Assembly: GCA_020435995.1 (NCBI GenBank)
Contig: JAGQYO010000019.1
Span: 1-40,198, forward strand
Length of the DNA: 40,198 nucleotides
Reading direction: 5' to 3'
Origin: Flavobacteriales bacterium
GTDB taxonomy: Bacteria > Bacteroidota > Bacteroidia > Flavobacteriales_G > Salibacteraceae
Each line of letters begins with the position of its first letter. Positions within the stretch are counted from its first letter, which is position 1. The notes under the pieces are model-generated. The model had not been told where the DNA came from. It was given only the letters and a program-made list of their open reading frames with translations, and did no database searches. Below, piece by piece: positions 1 to 7,480 of the stretch. The position numbers were made by a program, and so were the translations under genes.

Positions 1-21
1 TAGGGTTTTTCTTTTTTCGAC
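1..21 (+). repeat. 3' half of a terminator, repeated at 203-223
   Basis: Positions 1-21 match 203-223 at 20 of 21 bases (TAGGGTTTTTC followed by a T-run and CGAC). At the second copy this stretch is the descending arm and T-tract of a terminator hairpin. The window therefore probably opens just downstream of an RNA gene lying off the left edge. Identification as half a terminator is inferred from the better preserved second copy. Confidence 0.5.
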
Positions 22-22
22 T

Positions 23-76
23 GGAGTGTCCCGATGTGAGTCGGGAAGGTCGCAGGTTCGATTCCTGTATTCTCCA
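23..76 (+). pseudogene. tRNA-like remnant lacking a D arm
   Basis: The stretch folds like the 3' part of a tRNA. It has a hairpin TCCCG (29-33) / CGGGA (42-46) around a loop containing GTG (36-38), a canonical AGGTC variable loop (47-51), and a T arm GCAGG-TTCGATT-CCTGT (52-68). An acceptor strand ATTCTCC (69-75) and discriminator A76 follow. GGAGTGT at 23-29 could pair with the acceptor strand with one mismatch. No D arm exists between them, and the anticodon-type loop has 8 rather than 7 bases, so a functional tRNA is unlikely. The GTG would suggest a tRNA-His origin, but that is weak. A long-variable-arm tRNA whose 5' part lies before the window is a less likely alternative. Confidence 0.45.
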
Positions 77-85
77 CTAAAAAAC

Positions 86-116
86 AAGTCTTGACTTTAG
101 TCAGGGCTTTTTTTTT
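86..116 (+). terminator. Rho-independent terminator after tRNA-like remnant
   Basis: A 10-bp stem (86-95 with 100-109, two G-U pairs) closes a TTTA loop and is followed by a run of T (110-116). It lies 10 nt after the tRNA-like sequence and is a normal end for a small RNA gene. Confidence 0.75.
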
Positions 117-144
117 GACCTCTAAATGGGCGGGAGCCTTTCCC

Positions 145-215
145 AAACTTGATTCGGGAAGCCCGATCTTCTCCACTTTTTAGAACCCGGTCCTTTTTTG
201 GTTAGGGTTTTTCTT
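145..215 (+). repeat. second, more decayed tRNA-end plus terminator copy
   Basis: From about 139, TCCC, then TTCGGGAAG, then TTCTCCACT (170-178) align with the same landmarks in the first copy (29-32, 41-48, 70-78), with the T arm deleted. It is followed by a terminator-like dyad (184-193 with 200-209, imperfect) and a T-rich tail. It looks like a tandem duplication of a tRNA 3' end with its terminator that then decayed. Confidence 0.4.
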
Positions 216-260
216 TTTGCGACTTTGCTCAACAGAGGAATCACCTTGACTCACACCTTC

Positions 261-268
261 TATATTTG
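261..268 (+). promoter_or_regulatory. -7 box TATATTTG of moaA
   Basis: This is a perfect match to the Bacteroidota -7 consensus TAnnTTTG. It ends 4 nt before the ATG at 273, so the transcript would start at or next to the start codon. No well-spaced -33 TTG is visible. It supports the internal ATG over the upstream in-frame start at 198, which lies inside the preceding terminator. Confidence 0.55.
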
Positions 269-272
269 CAAC

Positions 273-1310
273 ATGCACAAAGCGCCCCAATTGGTTCAAA
301 AAGCAAAGGCCGTAAATTCGGATTTAGTGGATTCCTTTGGGCGCGAACACACGTATTTGCGAATTTCATTGATAGAAAAATGCAACCTGCGATGTACTTA
401 TTGCATGCCTGCTGAGGGAATTCAATTGTCTCCCAAAAACGACATCATGACGGCAGATGAGGTGATTGCCATTGCTTCTGAATTTGTGAGAATGGGCGTT
501 ACCAAAATCCGTCTTACTGGAGGTGAGCCCTTGCTGCGAAAGGATGCCGCCGATATTATAAAACGGCTTTCAGCCATGCCTGTTGAATTAGCAATAACCA
601 CCAATGGTGTTCTCCTCGATAGGTATTTTGAGCTATTTCAAGAAGTAGGTTTGAACCATATCAATATTAGCTTGGATACACTTCAGGAAGACCGATTCAA
701 AGCCTTAACTCGAAGGAATGATTTCCTAAAAGTGAAGGAAAATATTTTTCAGTGTTTCGATTGGGGAATTCAACCCAGAATCAATGTCGTATTGCTCAAG
801 GGGCAGAATGAGGATGAAATAGTAGACTTTGTAAGATTGACCAAAAACTACCCACTTACTGTAAGGTTTATCGAGTTTATGCCCTTCGATGGTAACCAAT
901 GGAACTCTGACAAACTAGTTTCCTTATCCGAAGTTTTACAAAAAGTGTCCGTTGAATTTGGCCGTGAAAACTTACATCGAATTAAAGATGCAGCTCACGA
1001 TACTTCCAAAAACTATAAAATTGAAGGTTTTAAGGGCCAGTTTTCGGTAATTAGCACTGTAACTAATCCTTTTTGCGACAGCTGCAACCGCATTCGTCTT
1101 ACTGCAAATGGAAAAATAAAAAACTGCCTATTTTCTGAGTCCGAAAGCGACCTTCTTTCTGCCTTTAGGTCGGGCAAAAAAATTGGCCCCGAAGTACAAA
1201 AAGCACTTGAGGCCAAAAAATTTAAACGAGGAGGAATGGAAACCCTTGAGGAATTCAGCAACCCCAGCCGCAATCAGCATAACCGCAGCATGATTCTCAT
1301 AGGAGGATAG
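273..1310 (+). CDS. moaA: GTP 3',8-cyclase MoaA (molybdenum cofactor biosynthesis)
   Basis: This is a radical SAM enzyme that converts GTP to 3',8-cyclo-GTP, the first step of molybdopterin synthesis. The 345-aa product has the N-terminal CxxxCxxC cluster motif (C37, C41, C44, in CNLRCTYC). The second C-terminal cluster motif, C268-x2-C271-x13-C285, is specific to MoaA. The protein ends in the Gly-Gly expected for the family. The start at ATG 273 is chosen because it gives the usual MoaA length and follows a -7 box; an in-frame start at 198 would overlap the upstream terminator. No other moa or mob genes are in the window, so the partners must be encoded elsewhere. It ends directly against the convergent TonB-family gene with no gap. 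Confidence 0.95.
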   Translation: MHKAPQLVQKAKAVNSDLVDSFGREHTYLRISLIEKCNLRCTYCMPAEGIQLSPKNDIMTADEVIAIASEFVRMGVTKIRLTGGEPLLRKDAADIIKRLSAMPVELAITTNGVLLDRYFELFQEVGLNHINISLDTLQEDRFKALTRRNDFLKVKENIFQCFDWGIQPRINVVLLKGQNEDEIVDFVRLTKNYPLTVRFIEFMPFDGNQWNSDKLVSLSEVLQKVSVEFGRENLHRIKDAAHDTSKNYKIEGFKGQFSVISTVTNPFCDSCNRIRLTANGKIKNCLFSESESDLLSAFRSGKKIGPEVQKALEAKKFKRGGMETLEEFSNPSRNQHNRSMILIGG

Positions 1311-2078
1311 TTAGGGATTCAAAACAAAGTTTATTGGAATGCTGTACTTCACTGCTATATTGTGGTTGTGCTGAGAAGCCGGGACAATGCAAGGCATTTG
1401 TTGAATAACTCGTTTTGCCTCGGTAGAGAAACCCTCCGAAGGGCTTCTAATAATCTGAATGTTTTCAACCTTACCTGTTGTGTTTATCACATAAACGGCC
1501 AATACACTGCCTTGCCTACCCGCCATTTTTTCTTTCTCTGGAAAACGAAGGTTCGACCTCAAATGACTGTTTAGATATTGGGTATTACACGCTTCTCTTT
1601 CTACTTCGGATTCCAATTGCGCACATTCGCAAAATGAAGGCAAATAACCAGGAATAGGTTCATCCCAAATATCATTTGATATGTCCACATCTTTATCAAT
1701 GTCGGGATCTTCTCCTTCATCAAAATACCTAAAATCTATTGGAATATCTGGAAGTTCCGACGGTTTCAAGTGAGATGAAATAGGCTTGGTTTTTTCAACC
1801 ACTATTTTCATTTGCTGATCCAAGGATGCCTTGTTTTCCTTCTCTCGTTCAGGTTCGGGCAATTCCGGCACTTTCATCTTGCGAGAAGTAATCGGAATTA
1901 CTTCCTCTTCAATCAACCAATCATTGTTGGCGGGTTTTTCAAAACTCAACGAATGATCTTTTGGGGTTCTGTATTCGAATGCCATCATAGCGAGCGCCAG
2001 TGCCACAGACAAACCAATATAAAACATCACACTTTTTCGCGATTCAATGCTGTTTCCAGCAGCTTTTTCTGTTTTCAT
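1311..2078 (-). CDS. TonB-family energy transducer-like protein
   Basis: The 255-aa protein has a short cytoplasmic N terminus and one membrane segment (about residues 17-34). A Pro/Glu-rich periplasmic linker follows, then a C-terminal domain (about 170-255) with TonB hallmarks: a conserved FPEKEKMAGRQGSVLAVYVI-type strand, IIRSPSEGF, then MP and a final SIPINFVL strand. TonB proteins use the ExbB/ExbD proton motive force to energise outer-membrane receptors; here no exbB/D or TonB-dependent receptor is adjacent, so the partner is unknown. The domain carries three cysteines (FCECA, EACN), which could be disulphide bonded. A -7-like box GAACTTTG (2114-2121) and a tandem GTTAACGA element lie upstream. 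The family call is strong; the specific role is not known. Confidence 0.8.
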   Translation of the reverse strand: MKTEKAAGNSIESRKSVMFYIGLSVALALAMMAFEYRTPKDHSLSFEKPANNDWLIEEEVIPITSRKMKVPELPEPEREKENKASLDQQMKIVVEKTKPISSHLKPSELPDIPIDFRYFDEGEDPDIDKDVDISNDIWDEPIPGYLPSFCECAQLESEVEREACNTQYLNSHLRSNLRFPEKEKMAGRQGSVLAVYVINTTGKVENIQIIRSPSEGFSTEAKRVIQQMPCIVPASQHNHNIAVKYSIPINFVLNP

Positions 2079-2113
2079 AATTCGTGGATTTAAAAATTTG
2101 GAATCAACAAATA

Positions 2114-2121
2114 CAAAGTTC
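2114..2121 (-). promoter_or_regulatory. -7-like box of the TonB-family gene
   Basis: On the minus strand this reads GAACTTTG, close to TAnnTTTG. It lies 35 nt from the start codon. The tandem GTTAACGA repeat (2129-2147) sits 7 bp upstream, where the -33 element would be. Confidence 0.35.
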
Positions 2122-2128
2122 GGGCCGT

Positions 2129-2147
2129 GTTAACGAAATGTTAACGA
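2129..2147. promoter_or_regulatory. tandem GTTAACGA element (candidate response-regulator box)
   Basis: GTTAACGA occurs twice with a 3-bp spacer (2129-2136 and 2140-2147), an 11-bp period. This equals TTAACG-N5-TTAACG, the geometry of PhoB/PhoP-type (OmpR-family) operators. The same element with a 10-bp period appears at 11745-11762. Function is inferred from geometry only. Confidence 0.4.
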
Positions 2148-2183
2148 CTTAAGAATTTAATCGCCAACAATGGATAGTTTCAA

Positions 2184-2191
2184 TATTTTTG
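2184..2191 (+). promoter_or_regulatory. -7 box TATTTTTG of recJ
   Basis: This is a consensus match (TAnnTTTG) ending 4 nt before the recJ ATG at 2196. It implies a leaderless or nearly leaderless transcript. Confidence 0.5.
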
Positions 2192-2195
2192 GGTT

Positions 2196-3914
2196 ATGCA
2201 AAAACAATGGAAACTAATCGCGAGCCCACCCGAAGATAAAATAGATGAATTGTGCCAAATTCTCAATGTTAATCCATTGGTTAGCACCCTGTTGTTGCAA
2301 CGAGAAATTGGTAATTTTGAGGATGCGAAGTCCTTCTTCCGACCCTCGCTAAATGACCTTCACGATCCCTTTTTAATGGCTGATATGGACAAGGCCGTAT
2401 CTCGAATTCAAGACGCTATTGAGGAGGGACAAAAAATATTGATTTATGGCGATTATGATGTAGATGGCACAACTTCCGTTGCACTCATGTTTTCATTTCT
2501 TAGAGAAATAGTAAGTGAGGAATTACTTCATTTTTATATCCCCGACCGCTATGCCGAAGGTTACGGTATTTCTATGCAGGGTGTAGATTTTGCTCACGAG
2601 AATAATTGCCAACTCATTATTGCCCTTGATTGCGGAATAACGGCTCACGCCCAAGTAGATTACGCAACTTCCAAGGGAATAGATTTTATCATTTGTGACC
2701 ACCACCTTCCCAAAGAAACGCTTCCCAAAGCTATTGCCGTTTTAGATCACAAGCGAAGCGACTGCCATTATCCGTACAAAGAACTCACGGGTTGCGGTAT
2801 TGGCTTCAAACTCGTGCAGGCCCTTTCTTCGAAACTCGGTATTCCGTTTGAAAACATACACCCACTACTCGATTTAGTAGCCATAAGCACCTGCTGTGAT
2901 ATTGTTCCCCTAACTGGCGAAAACCGTGTTTTGGTACACTTTGGAATGCTTATCTTAAATGACAACCCTCGCACCGGATTGCGGTCTTTTGTCGAGCTTT
3001 CAGGAAAAAAAGGTCGGTTTAATGTTACCGATCTTGTTTTTACAATAGGCCCACGAATTAACGCTGCTGGTAGAATTGAACACGGAAAACGCGCCGTTGA
3101 ATTGCTCTTGGCCAATACCGAATTGGAATCGGCAGGTTGGACGCACATTCTGGAAGCGAACAACACCGATCGAAAAGAATTAGACCAACAAACATCTATT
3201 GAGGCACTTGGATTGGTCGAAGAATTAGGTATACAAAATAAAATGTCAACCGTATTATTTCAACCACATTGGCATAAGGGGGTGATTGGAATTGTAGCGT
3301 CGCGCCTCATCGAGCAGTATTACCGGCCTACCATCATGCTCACCGAAAGCAAGGGAAAAGCTGTTGGTTCGGCACGATCCATAAAAGGATTTGATATTCA
3401 CGAAGCCATTGGAAAATGTGATGACCTGCTTGAACAGTATGGTGGACATCAGTTTGCTGCGGGACTTACCATGCCATTAGAAAATGTCGATCAATTTGTA
3501 CAAAAATTTGAAGCCGTTGTGCGTCAAACTATTGATAAATCATTGCTCATACCTTCACTTGATGTAAATGTGGAAATCGACTTAGACGAAATCAACCCAA
3601 AATTTTGGAACCTGATCAAACAATTTGCTCCGTTTGGCCCCGAAAACATGAAACCCGTTTTTATGACCCGGAATGTGAAAGATGCCCAATGGAGTAAAAA
3701 AGTGGGTGACGGCACCCATCTGAAACTAGATGTAATGCAAGATAAAAATCCGAATATTCGAATGGGTGGAATCGCATTTGGATTTGGAGAATTAGAGTCG
3801 CGAATTAAAAGCAAAGAATCTTTTGATATAGCCTATACCATAGAAGAAAACGTGTGGCAAGAGCAGATAAGCCTTCAGCTTATGATTAAAGATATTCGTT
3901 TCAATCCTTCTTAA
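2196..3914 (+). CDS. recJ: single-stranded-DNA-specific exonuclease RecJ
   Basis: RecJ is a 5'-3' ssDNA exonuclease of recombination and mismatch repair. The 572-aa length is normal. DHH-family motifs are present in order: DYDVDG (86-91), the DCG motif at 145-147, CDHH (167-170), the STCCDIVPL region (about 231-239), RINAAGRI (287-294) and the DHHA1 motif GGHQFAAG (416-423). The C-terminal part (about 450-572) corresponds to the RecJ OB domain. These residues supply the Mn/Mg-binding catalytic site. Its last 14 nt overlap the convergent exporter gene, so the two mRNAs are antisense at their ends. Confidence 0.96.
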   Translation: MQKQWKLIASPPEDKIDELCQILNVNPLVSTLLLQREIGNFEDAKSFFRPSLNDLHDPFLMADMDKAVSRIQDAIEEGQKILIYGDYDVDGTTSVALMFSFLREIVSEELLHFYIPDRYAEGYGISMQGVDFAHENNCQLIIALDCGITAHAQVDYATSKGIDFIICDHHLPKETLPKAIAVLDHKRSDCHYPYKELTGCGIGFKLVQALSSKLGIPFENIHPLLDLVAISTCCDIVPLTGENRVLVHFGMLILNDNPRTGLRSFVELSGKKGRFNVTDLVFTIGPRINAAGRIEHGKRAVELLLANTELESAGWTHILEANNTDRKELDQQTSIEALGLVEELGIQNKMSTVLFQPHWHKGVIGIVASRLIEQYYRPTIMLTESKGKAVGSARSIKGFDIHEAIGKCDDLLEQYGGHQFAAGLTMPLENVDQFVQKFEAVVRQTIDKSLLIPSLDVNVEIDLDEINPKFWNLIKQFAPFGPENMKPVFMTRNVKDAQWSKKVGDGTHLKLDVMQDKNPNIRMGGIAFGFGELESRIKSKESFDIAYTIEENVWQEQISLQLMIKDIRFNPS

Positions 3915-4728
3915 TAACATTGAAAAGCACACCGGTTAGCACCAACCCGATACCCACAAAGGTCATCCATTCATAGCGCACCGCAAATATCAAGTAATCA
4001 AATGCCAAAGCATAGAATATCCCTGTGTATTTCAGGCTGGTAACCACATTGGCTTTTTCAATATGTAGGGCCTTTGTCATATAAATCTGCCCTATTTGAG
4101 TAAAAACCCCCATCAAAACGATCATAACCCAATCAGAACGTTCTGGCCACACCCAATTAGAATAAGAAAGTACTGCCATAATCGGAATGGCAACAAGGGG
4201 GAAATACAAAACAATAACCACAGGTTGGTCGGTATTGCGCAGAATCCGAATACAATTGTAGGCCAAACCAGCAAATACGGCAGAGGCAATTCCCGCCAGC
4301 ATATATACCGTTGTTAAGTCAGGATTAAATCCTTTAACCACTATTACCCCTAATATCGATATGGCGAAAAAGACCCATCTCAAGGGTTTCATGGGTTCTT
4401 TGAGTAGCCAAATACCAAACAAAGCAGTGAATATTGGTGACAAATACTGTAAAATAGCCGCCGTAGAGATAGGCAAATTCTGGAGGGTGTAGAAATAAAG
4501 TGTAAGCGCAATGGTTCCAAAAAGACCGCGCAGTATCAAAAACTTTTTGTTATTCCCGAAAGGTGAAATTCCCTCGCGCCAAATCATTATTCCACTTAAA
4601 GCAACGGAAACGAAGGATCGAAAAAGAATCAATTCTGTGGTGGGGATGTGCATAAGAAACTTAACGCACAACTGCATGAAGGCAAACCCCAAAACCGAAA
4701 TCAGCATAAATTGTATGCCCTTGCTCAC
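3901..4728 (-). CDS. EamA/DMT-family membrane transporter
   Basis: The 275-aa protein is almost entirely hydrophobic, with about ten predicted membrane segments arranged as two EamA repeats (roughly residues 1-130 and 140-275). This is the drug/metabolite transporter superfamily fold, which exports small metabolites; the substrate cannot be read from sequence. The start is a GTG at 4728, preceded 4 nt upstream by a -7-like box CAACTTTG; an ATG seven codons later (MLISVLG) is the alternative. It overlaps recJ by 14 nt tail to tail. It is transcribed alone. Confidence 0.85.
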   Translation of the reverse strand: MSKGIQFMLISVLGFAFMQLCVKFLMHIPTTELILFRSFVSVALSGIMIWREGISPFGNNKKFLILRGLFGTIALTLYFYTLQNLPISTAAILQYLSPIFTALFGIWLLKEPMKPLRWVFFAISILGVIVVKGFNPDLTTVYMLAGIASAVFAGLAYNCIRILRNTDQPVVIVLYFPLVAIPIMAVLSYSNWVWPERSDWVMIVLMGVFTQIGQIYMTKALHIEKANVVTSLKYTGIFYALAFDYLIFAVRYEWMTFVGIGLVLTGVLFNVIKKD

Positions 4729-4732
4729 GGCG

Positions 4733-4740
4733 CAAAGTTG
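4733..4740 (-). promoter_or_regulatory. -7-like box CAACTTTG of the EamA gene
   Basis: This is the minus-strand match to the TTTG half of TAnnTTTG, ending 4 nt before the GTG start at 4728. It is the same tight spacing as at moaA and recJ and favours the GTG over the later ATG. Confidence 0.35.
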
Positions 4741-4799
4741 GGATTAAAACCTTGTGAAAGCAGATGGGAATGCAAAACAGATTAACACATTCAAAGGAC

Positions 4800-4807
4800 T
4801 ATCTTTG
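4800..4807 (+). promoter_or_regulatory. -7 box TATCTTTG of pheS
   Basis: This is a perfect TAnnTTTG match, 17 nt before the pheS ATG at 4825. No obvious TTG lies about 20 bp upstream. Confidence 0.5.
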
Positions 4808-4824
4808 CCGCCCAAATTCACGTG

Positions 4825-5859
4825 ATGCTTGATAAGGTAAAGGAACTTTTCAACGAAATAGATGGCCTAAGTGCCTCCAATAAAGCTGAGGTTGAGAACC
4901 TGAGAGTTAAATATTTAGGTCAAAAAGGAATCATAAAGGGGCTATTTGCCGACTTTAGAAACGTGCCAGCAGATCAAAAAAAAGAATTTGGCCAACTGCT
5001 GAACGACTTGCGAGCCAAAGCAGAAGAAGTTATAGGAGGCCTTAAAGAGAAAACAGGGAGCACATCAACGGCGGGATCGAAAAAAGAATTCGACGCATCC
5101 CTTCCAGGTTATCCATTTCTAGTAGGCTCTCGGCACCCTTTATCACTTGTTCGCCAAGAAATAATTGATATTTTTTCTCGAATCGGATTCCAATTATCCG
5201 ATGGGCCCGAAGTAGAAGACGATTGGCATAATTTCTCTGCCCTGAATTTTCCTGAAGATCATCCAGCAAGAGATATGCAAGATACTTTTTTCGTGAAGAA
5301 CAATTATGGCAAAGAGGAACTGGCCCTTAGAACCCACACCTCATCTGTGCAGGTAAGGGTAATGGAAGGACAACAACCACCTATTCGCACCATATCACCA
5401 GGTCGTGTATTTAGAAATGAAGCGATCTCAGCGCGGGCTCATTGTATATTTCACCAAATAGAAGGTCTATACATAGATAAGGATGTGAGTTTTGCCGATA
5501 TGAAGCAGACTTTACTCTACTTTGCTAAAGAATTTTTTGGTGAAAAAACAAAAATTCGCCTCCGTCCTTCTTATTTTCCTTTCACAGAGCCAAGCGCTGA
5601 AATGGACATCTGGTGGGGGCTCAACAACGAATCAGACCATCGAATTACGAAGGGAACGGGATGGTTAGAAATATTAGGTTGTGGAATGGTAGACCCCAAT
5701 GTCCTGAAAAACTGTAATATTGACCCTGAAGAATATAGTGGCTACGCCTTCGGAATGGGCATTGAAAGAATAGCTATGAATCGATACGGGATAAATGACC
5801 TAAGAATGTTTTTTGAAAACGACGTTAGGTTCCTAAAACAATTCGGTGCAGCCCTGTAA
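4825..5859 (+). CDS. pheS: phenylalanine--tRNA ligase alpha subunit
   Basis: This is the catalytic subunit of the (alpha-beta)2 enzyme that charges tRNA-Phe. The 344-aa product has the N-terminal coiled-coil tRNA-binding arm (about 1-85) and the class II synthetase core. The core includes TISPGRVFRNE (motif 2 region), FHQIEGLYID, the substrate-pocket region FTEPSAEMDI, and motif 3 FGMGIERIAM near the C terminus. An in-frame GTG lies one codon upstream (4822), but ATG 4825 is preferred. The beta subunit gene (pheT) is not adjacent, as is common in this phylum. Confidence 0.96.
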   Translation: MLDKVKELFNEIDGLSASNKAEVENLRVKYLGQKGIIKGLFADFRNVPADQKKEFGQLLNDLRAKAEEVIGGLKEKTGSTSTAGSKKEFDASLPGYPFLVGSRHPLSLVRQEIIDIFSRIGFQLSDGPEVEDDWHNFSALNFPEDHPARDMQDTFFVKNNYGKEELALRTHTSSVQVRVMEGQQPPIRTISPGRVFRNEAISARAHCIFHQIEGLYIDKDVSFADMKQTLLYFAKEFFGEKTKIRLRPSYFPFTEPSAEMDIWWGLNNESDHRITKGTGWLEILGCGMVDPNVLKNCNIDPEEYSGYAFGMGIERIAMNRYGINDLRMFFENDVRFLKQFGAAL

Positions 5860-5900
5860 ATAGTTAATTTTCAACGCGTTTAACGCAAGTTGTAAAAACA

Positions 5901-5931
5901 TTGATTTTATTGCAAGAAATATTTTTCTTTG
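5901..5931 (+). promoter_or_regulatory. acpP-fabF-rnc promoter (TTG-N20-TTTCTTTG)
   Basis: TTG at 5901-5903 and TTTCTTTG at 5924-5931 are 20 bp apart, fitting the Bacteroidota primary sigma promoter (TTG, 19-20 bp, TAnnTTTG). Transcription would begin near 5936, giving about 25 nt of leader before acpP. Confidence 0.55.
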
Positions 5932-5961
5932 CAGATATTTTAAAACACAAAACTGAAGAAA

Positions 5962-6198
5962 ATGTCAGACGTTAAAAACAAAGTAATTTCCATTATAGTT
6001 GATAAGTTGGGAGTGGATGAGTCAGAAGTAACAATGGAAGCAAGCTTCACAAATGATCTTGGTGCTGATTCATTGGATACAGTGGAATTAATAATGGAAT
6101 TTGAAAAAGAATTCAATATTGCGATTCCAGACGATCACGCTGAAAACATCGGTACAGTTGGTGATGCAGTAAATTACATTTCAGAACACGCTGGGTAA
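5962..6198 (+). CDS. acpP: acyl carrier protein
   Basis: This is a 78-aa acidic four-helix protein that carries growing acyl chains in type II fatty acid synthesis. The phosphopantetheine attachment site is Ser37 in the invariant DSL motif ([12 protein letters not shown]). Its length and acidity match AcpP. It is the first gene of a tight operon with fabF (29 nt gap) and rnc, a gene order conserved in many bacteria. Confidence 0.97.
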   Translation: MSDVKNKVISIIVDKLGVDESEVTMEASFTNDLGADSLDTVELIMEFEKEFNIAIPDDHAENIGTVGDAVNYISEHAG

Positions 6199-6227
6199 GA
6201 TTTTTCGCTTTACCCGTAAATAAATAT

Positions 6228-7478
6228 ATGGAACTAAAAAGAGTAGTAGTAACAGGAATAGGTGCGCTCACAGCATTAGGCAACAATGCCAATGATTATT
6301 GGAACGGCCTGATTTCAGGAAAAAGCGGAGCCGCCCCTATTACTCTTTTTGATGCCACTCATTTTAAAACACAGTTTGCTTGTGAAGTCAAAAATTTTGA
6401 TATTCACGACTACATGGATCGAAAGGAGGCCCGAAAAATGGATCCCTTTTCCCATTATGCTACTGCGGTTTCGGATGAGGCGATAAAAGATTCAGGGTTA
6501 AACAAAGAAGATCATAACCCAGATCGTATAGGGGTCATTTGGGGAAGTGGAATTGGAGGAATAATAACCTTTGAGCAAGAATTAAAGAATTATTACCTCG
6601 GTGACGGAACACCGAGATTTAACCCATTCTTTATCCCCAAAATGATCGCTGATATTGCATCTGGCCATATCTCTATTAGACACGGTTTTAGAGGCCCGAA
6701 TTTCTCTACGGTATCTGCTTGTGCAACTTCTACAAATGCCTTGATTGATGCGTTTAATTACATTAGGCTAGGAAAAGCCGATGCCATTGTTTCTGGTGGA
6801 TCTGAAGCTACAGTTTCGGAAGCTGGAGTAGGTGGCTTCAATGCACTTAAAGCACTTTCTACCCGAAACGAATCACCCGAAACGGCATCTCGACCTTTTG
6901 ATGCGGATCGAGATGGTTTTGTATTAGGCGAAGGAGCGGGTTGTTTGATTCTTGAAGAACTAGAACACGCACTTGCCCGAGGAGCCAAAATTTATGGTGA
7001 AGTTGCTGGAGGTGGAATGTCGGCAGATGCTTATCATCTAACTGCTCCACATCCCGAAGGATTAGGAGCTCTTAACGTTATGCGGGCTTGCCTTGAGGAT
7101 GCGAATATGCAACCTTCTGATATTGATTATATCAATGTACATGGCACATCTACTCCTTTGGGCGATGTAGCTGAAACGAAGGCTATCCAAAAGGTATTTG
7201 GTGAGCACGCCTACAAATTGAACATTAGCAGTACCAAGTCTATGACTGGTCACTTGCTTGGAGCTGCGGGTGCAATTGAAGCAATTGCGGCTTTAAAATC
7301 CGTTCAAGAAGATATTGTTCCGCCTACAATTAACCACTTTACTGATGATCCGGAATTGGATCCTAAACTAAACTTTACCTTTCACAAGGCTCAAAAAAGA
7401 GTTGTGAGAGCGGCACTGAGCAACACCTTTGGGTTTGGAGGACACAATGCCTCTGTTATTTTCAAAAAATACCAATAA
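6228..7478 (+). CDS. fabF: beta-ketoacyl-ACP synthase II
   Basis: FabF condenses malonyl-ACP with acyl-ACP to elongate fatty acids and partners with the AcpP encoded just upstream. The 416-aa protein has the thiolase fold and the KAS catalytic triad: Cys165 in SACATSTN, His305 in NVHGTSTPLGD and His342 in MTGHLLGAAGA, with Lys337 in STKSM. The C-terminal FGFGGHNAS loop is typical. The length is as expected. It is followed after 2 nt by rnc, so the two are translationally linked. Confidence 0.97.
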   Translation: MELKRVVVTGIGALTALGNNANDYWNGLISGKSGAAPITLFDATHFKTQFACEVKNFDIHDYMDRKEARKMDPFSHYATAVSDEAIKDSGLNKEDHNPDRIGVIWGSGIGGIITFEQELKNYYLGDGTPRFNPFFIPKMIADIASGHISIRHGFRGPNFSTVSACATSTNALIDAFNYIRLGKADAIVSGGSEATVSEAGVGGFNALKALSTRNESPETASRPFDADRDGFVLGEGAGCLILEELEHALARGAKIYGEVAGGGMSADAYHLTAPHPEGLGALNVMRACLEDANMQPSDIDYINVHGTSTPLGDVAETKAIQKVFGEHAYKLNISSTKSMTGHLLGAAGAIEAIAALKSVQEDIVPPTINHFTDDPELDPKLNFTFHKAQKRVVRAALSNTFGFGGHNASVIFKKYQ

Positions 7479-7480
7479 GC

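Noticed and set aside
198-272. In-frame N-terminal extension of MoaA starting at 198
   Set aside because: It runs through a terminator-like hairpin and the -7 box, and adds residues unlike any MoaA.
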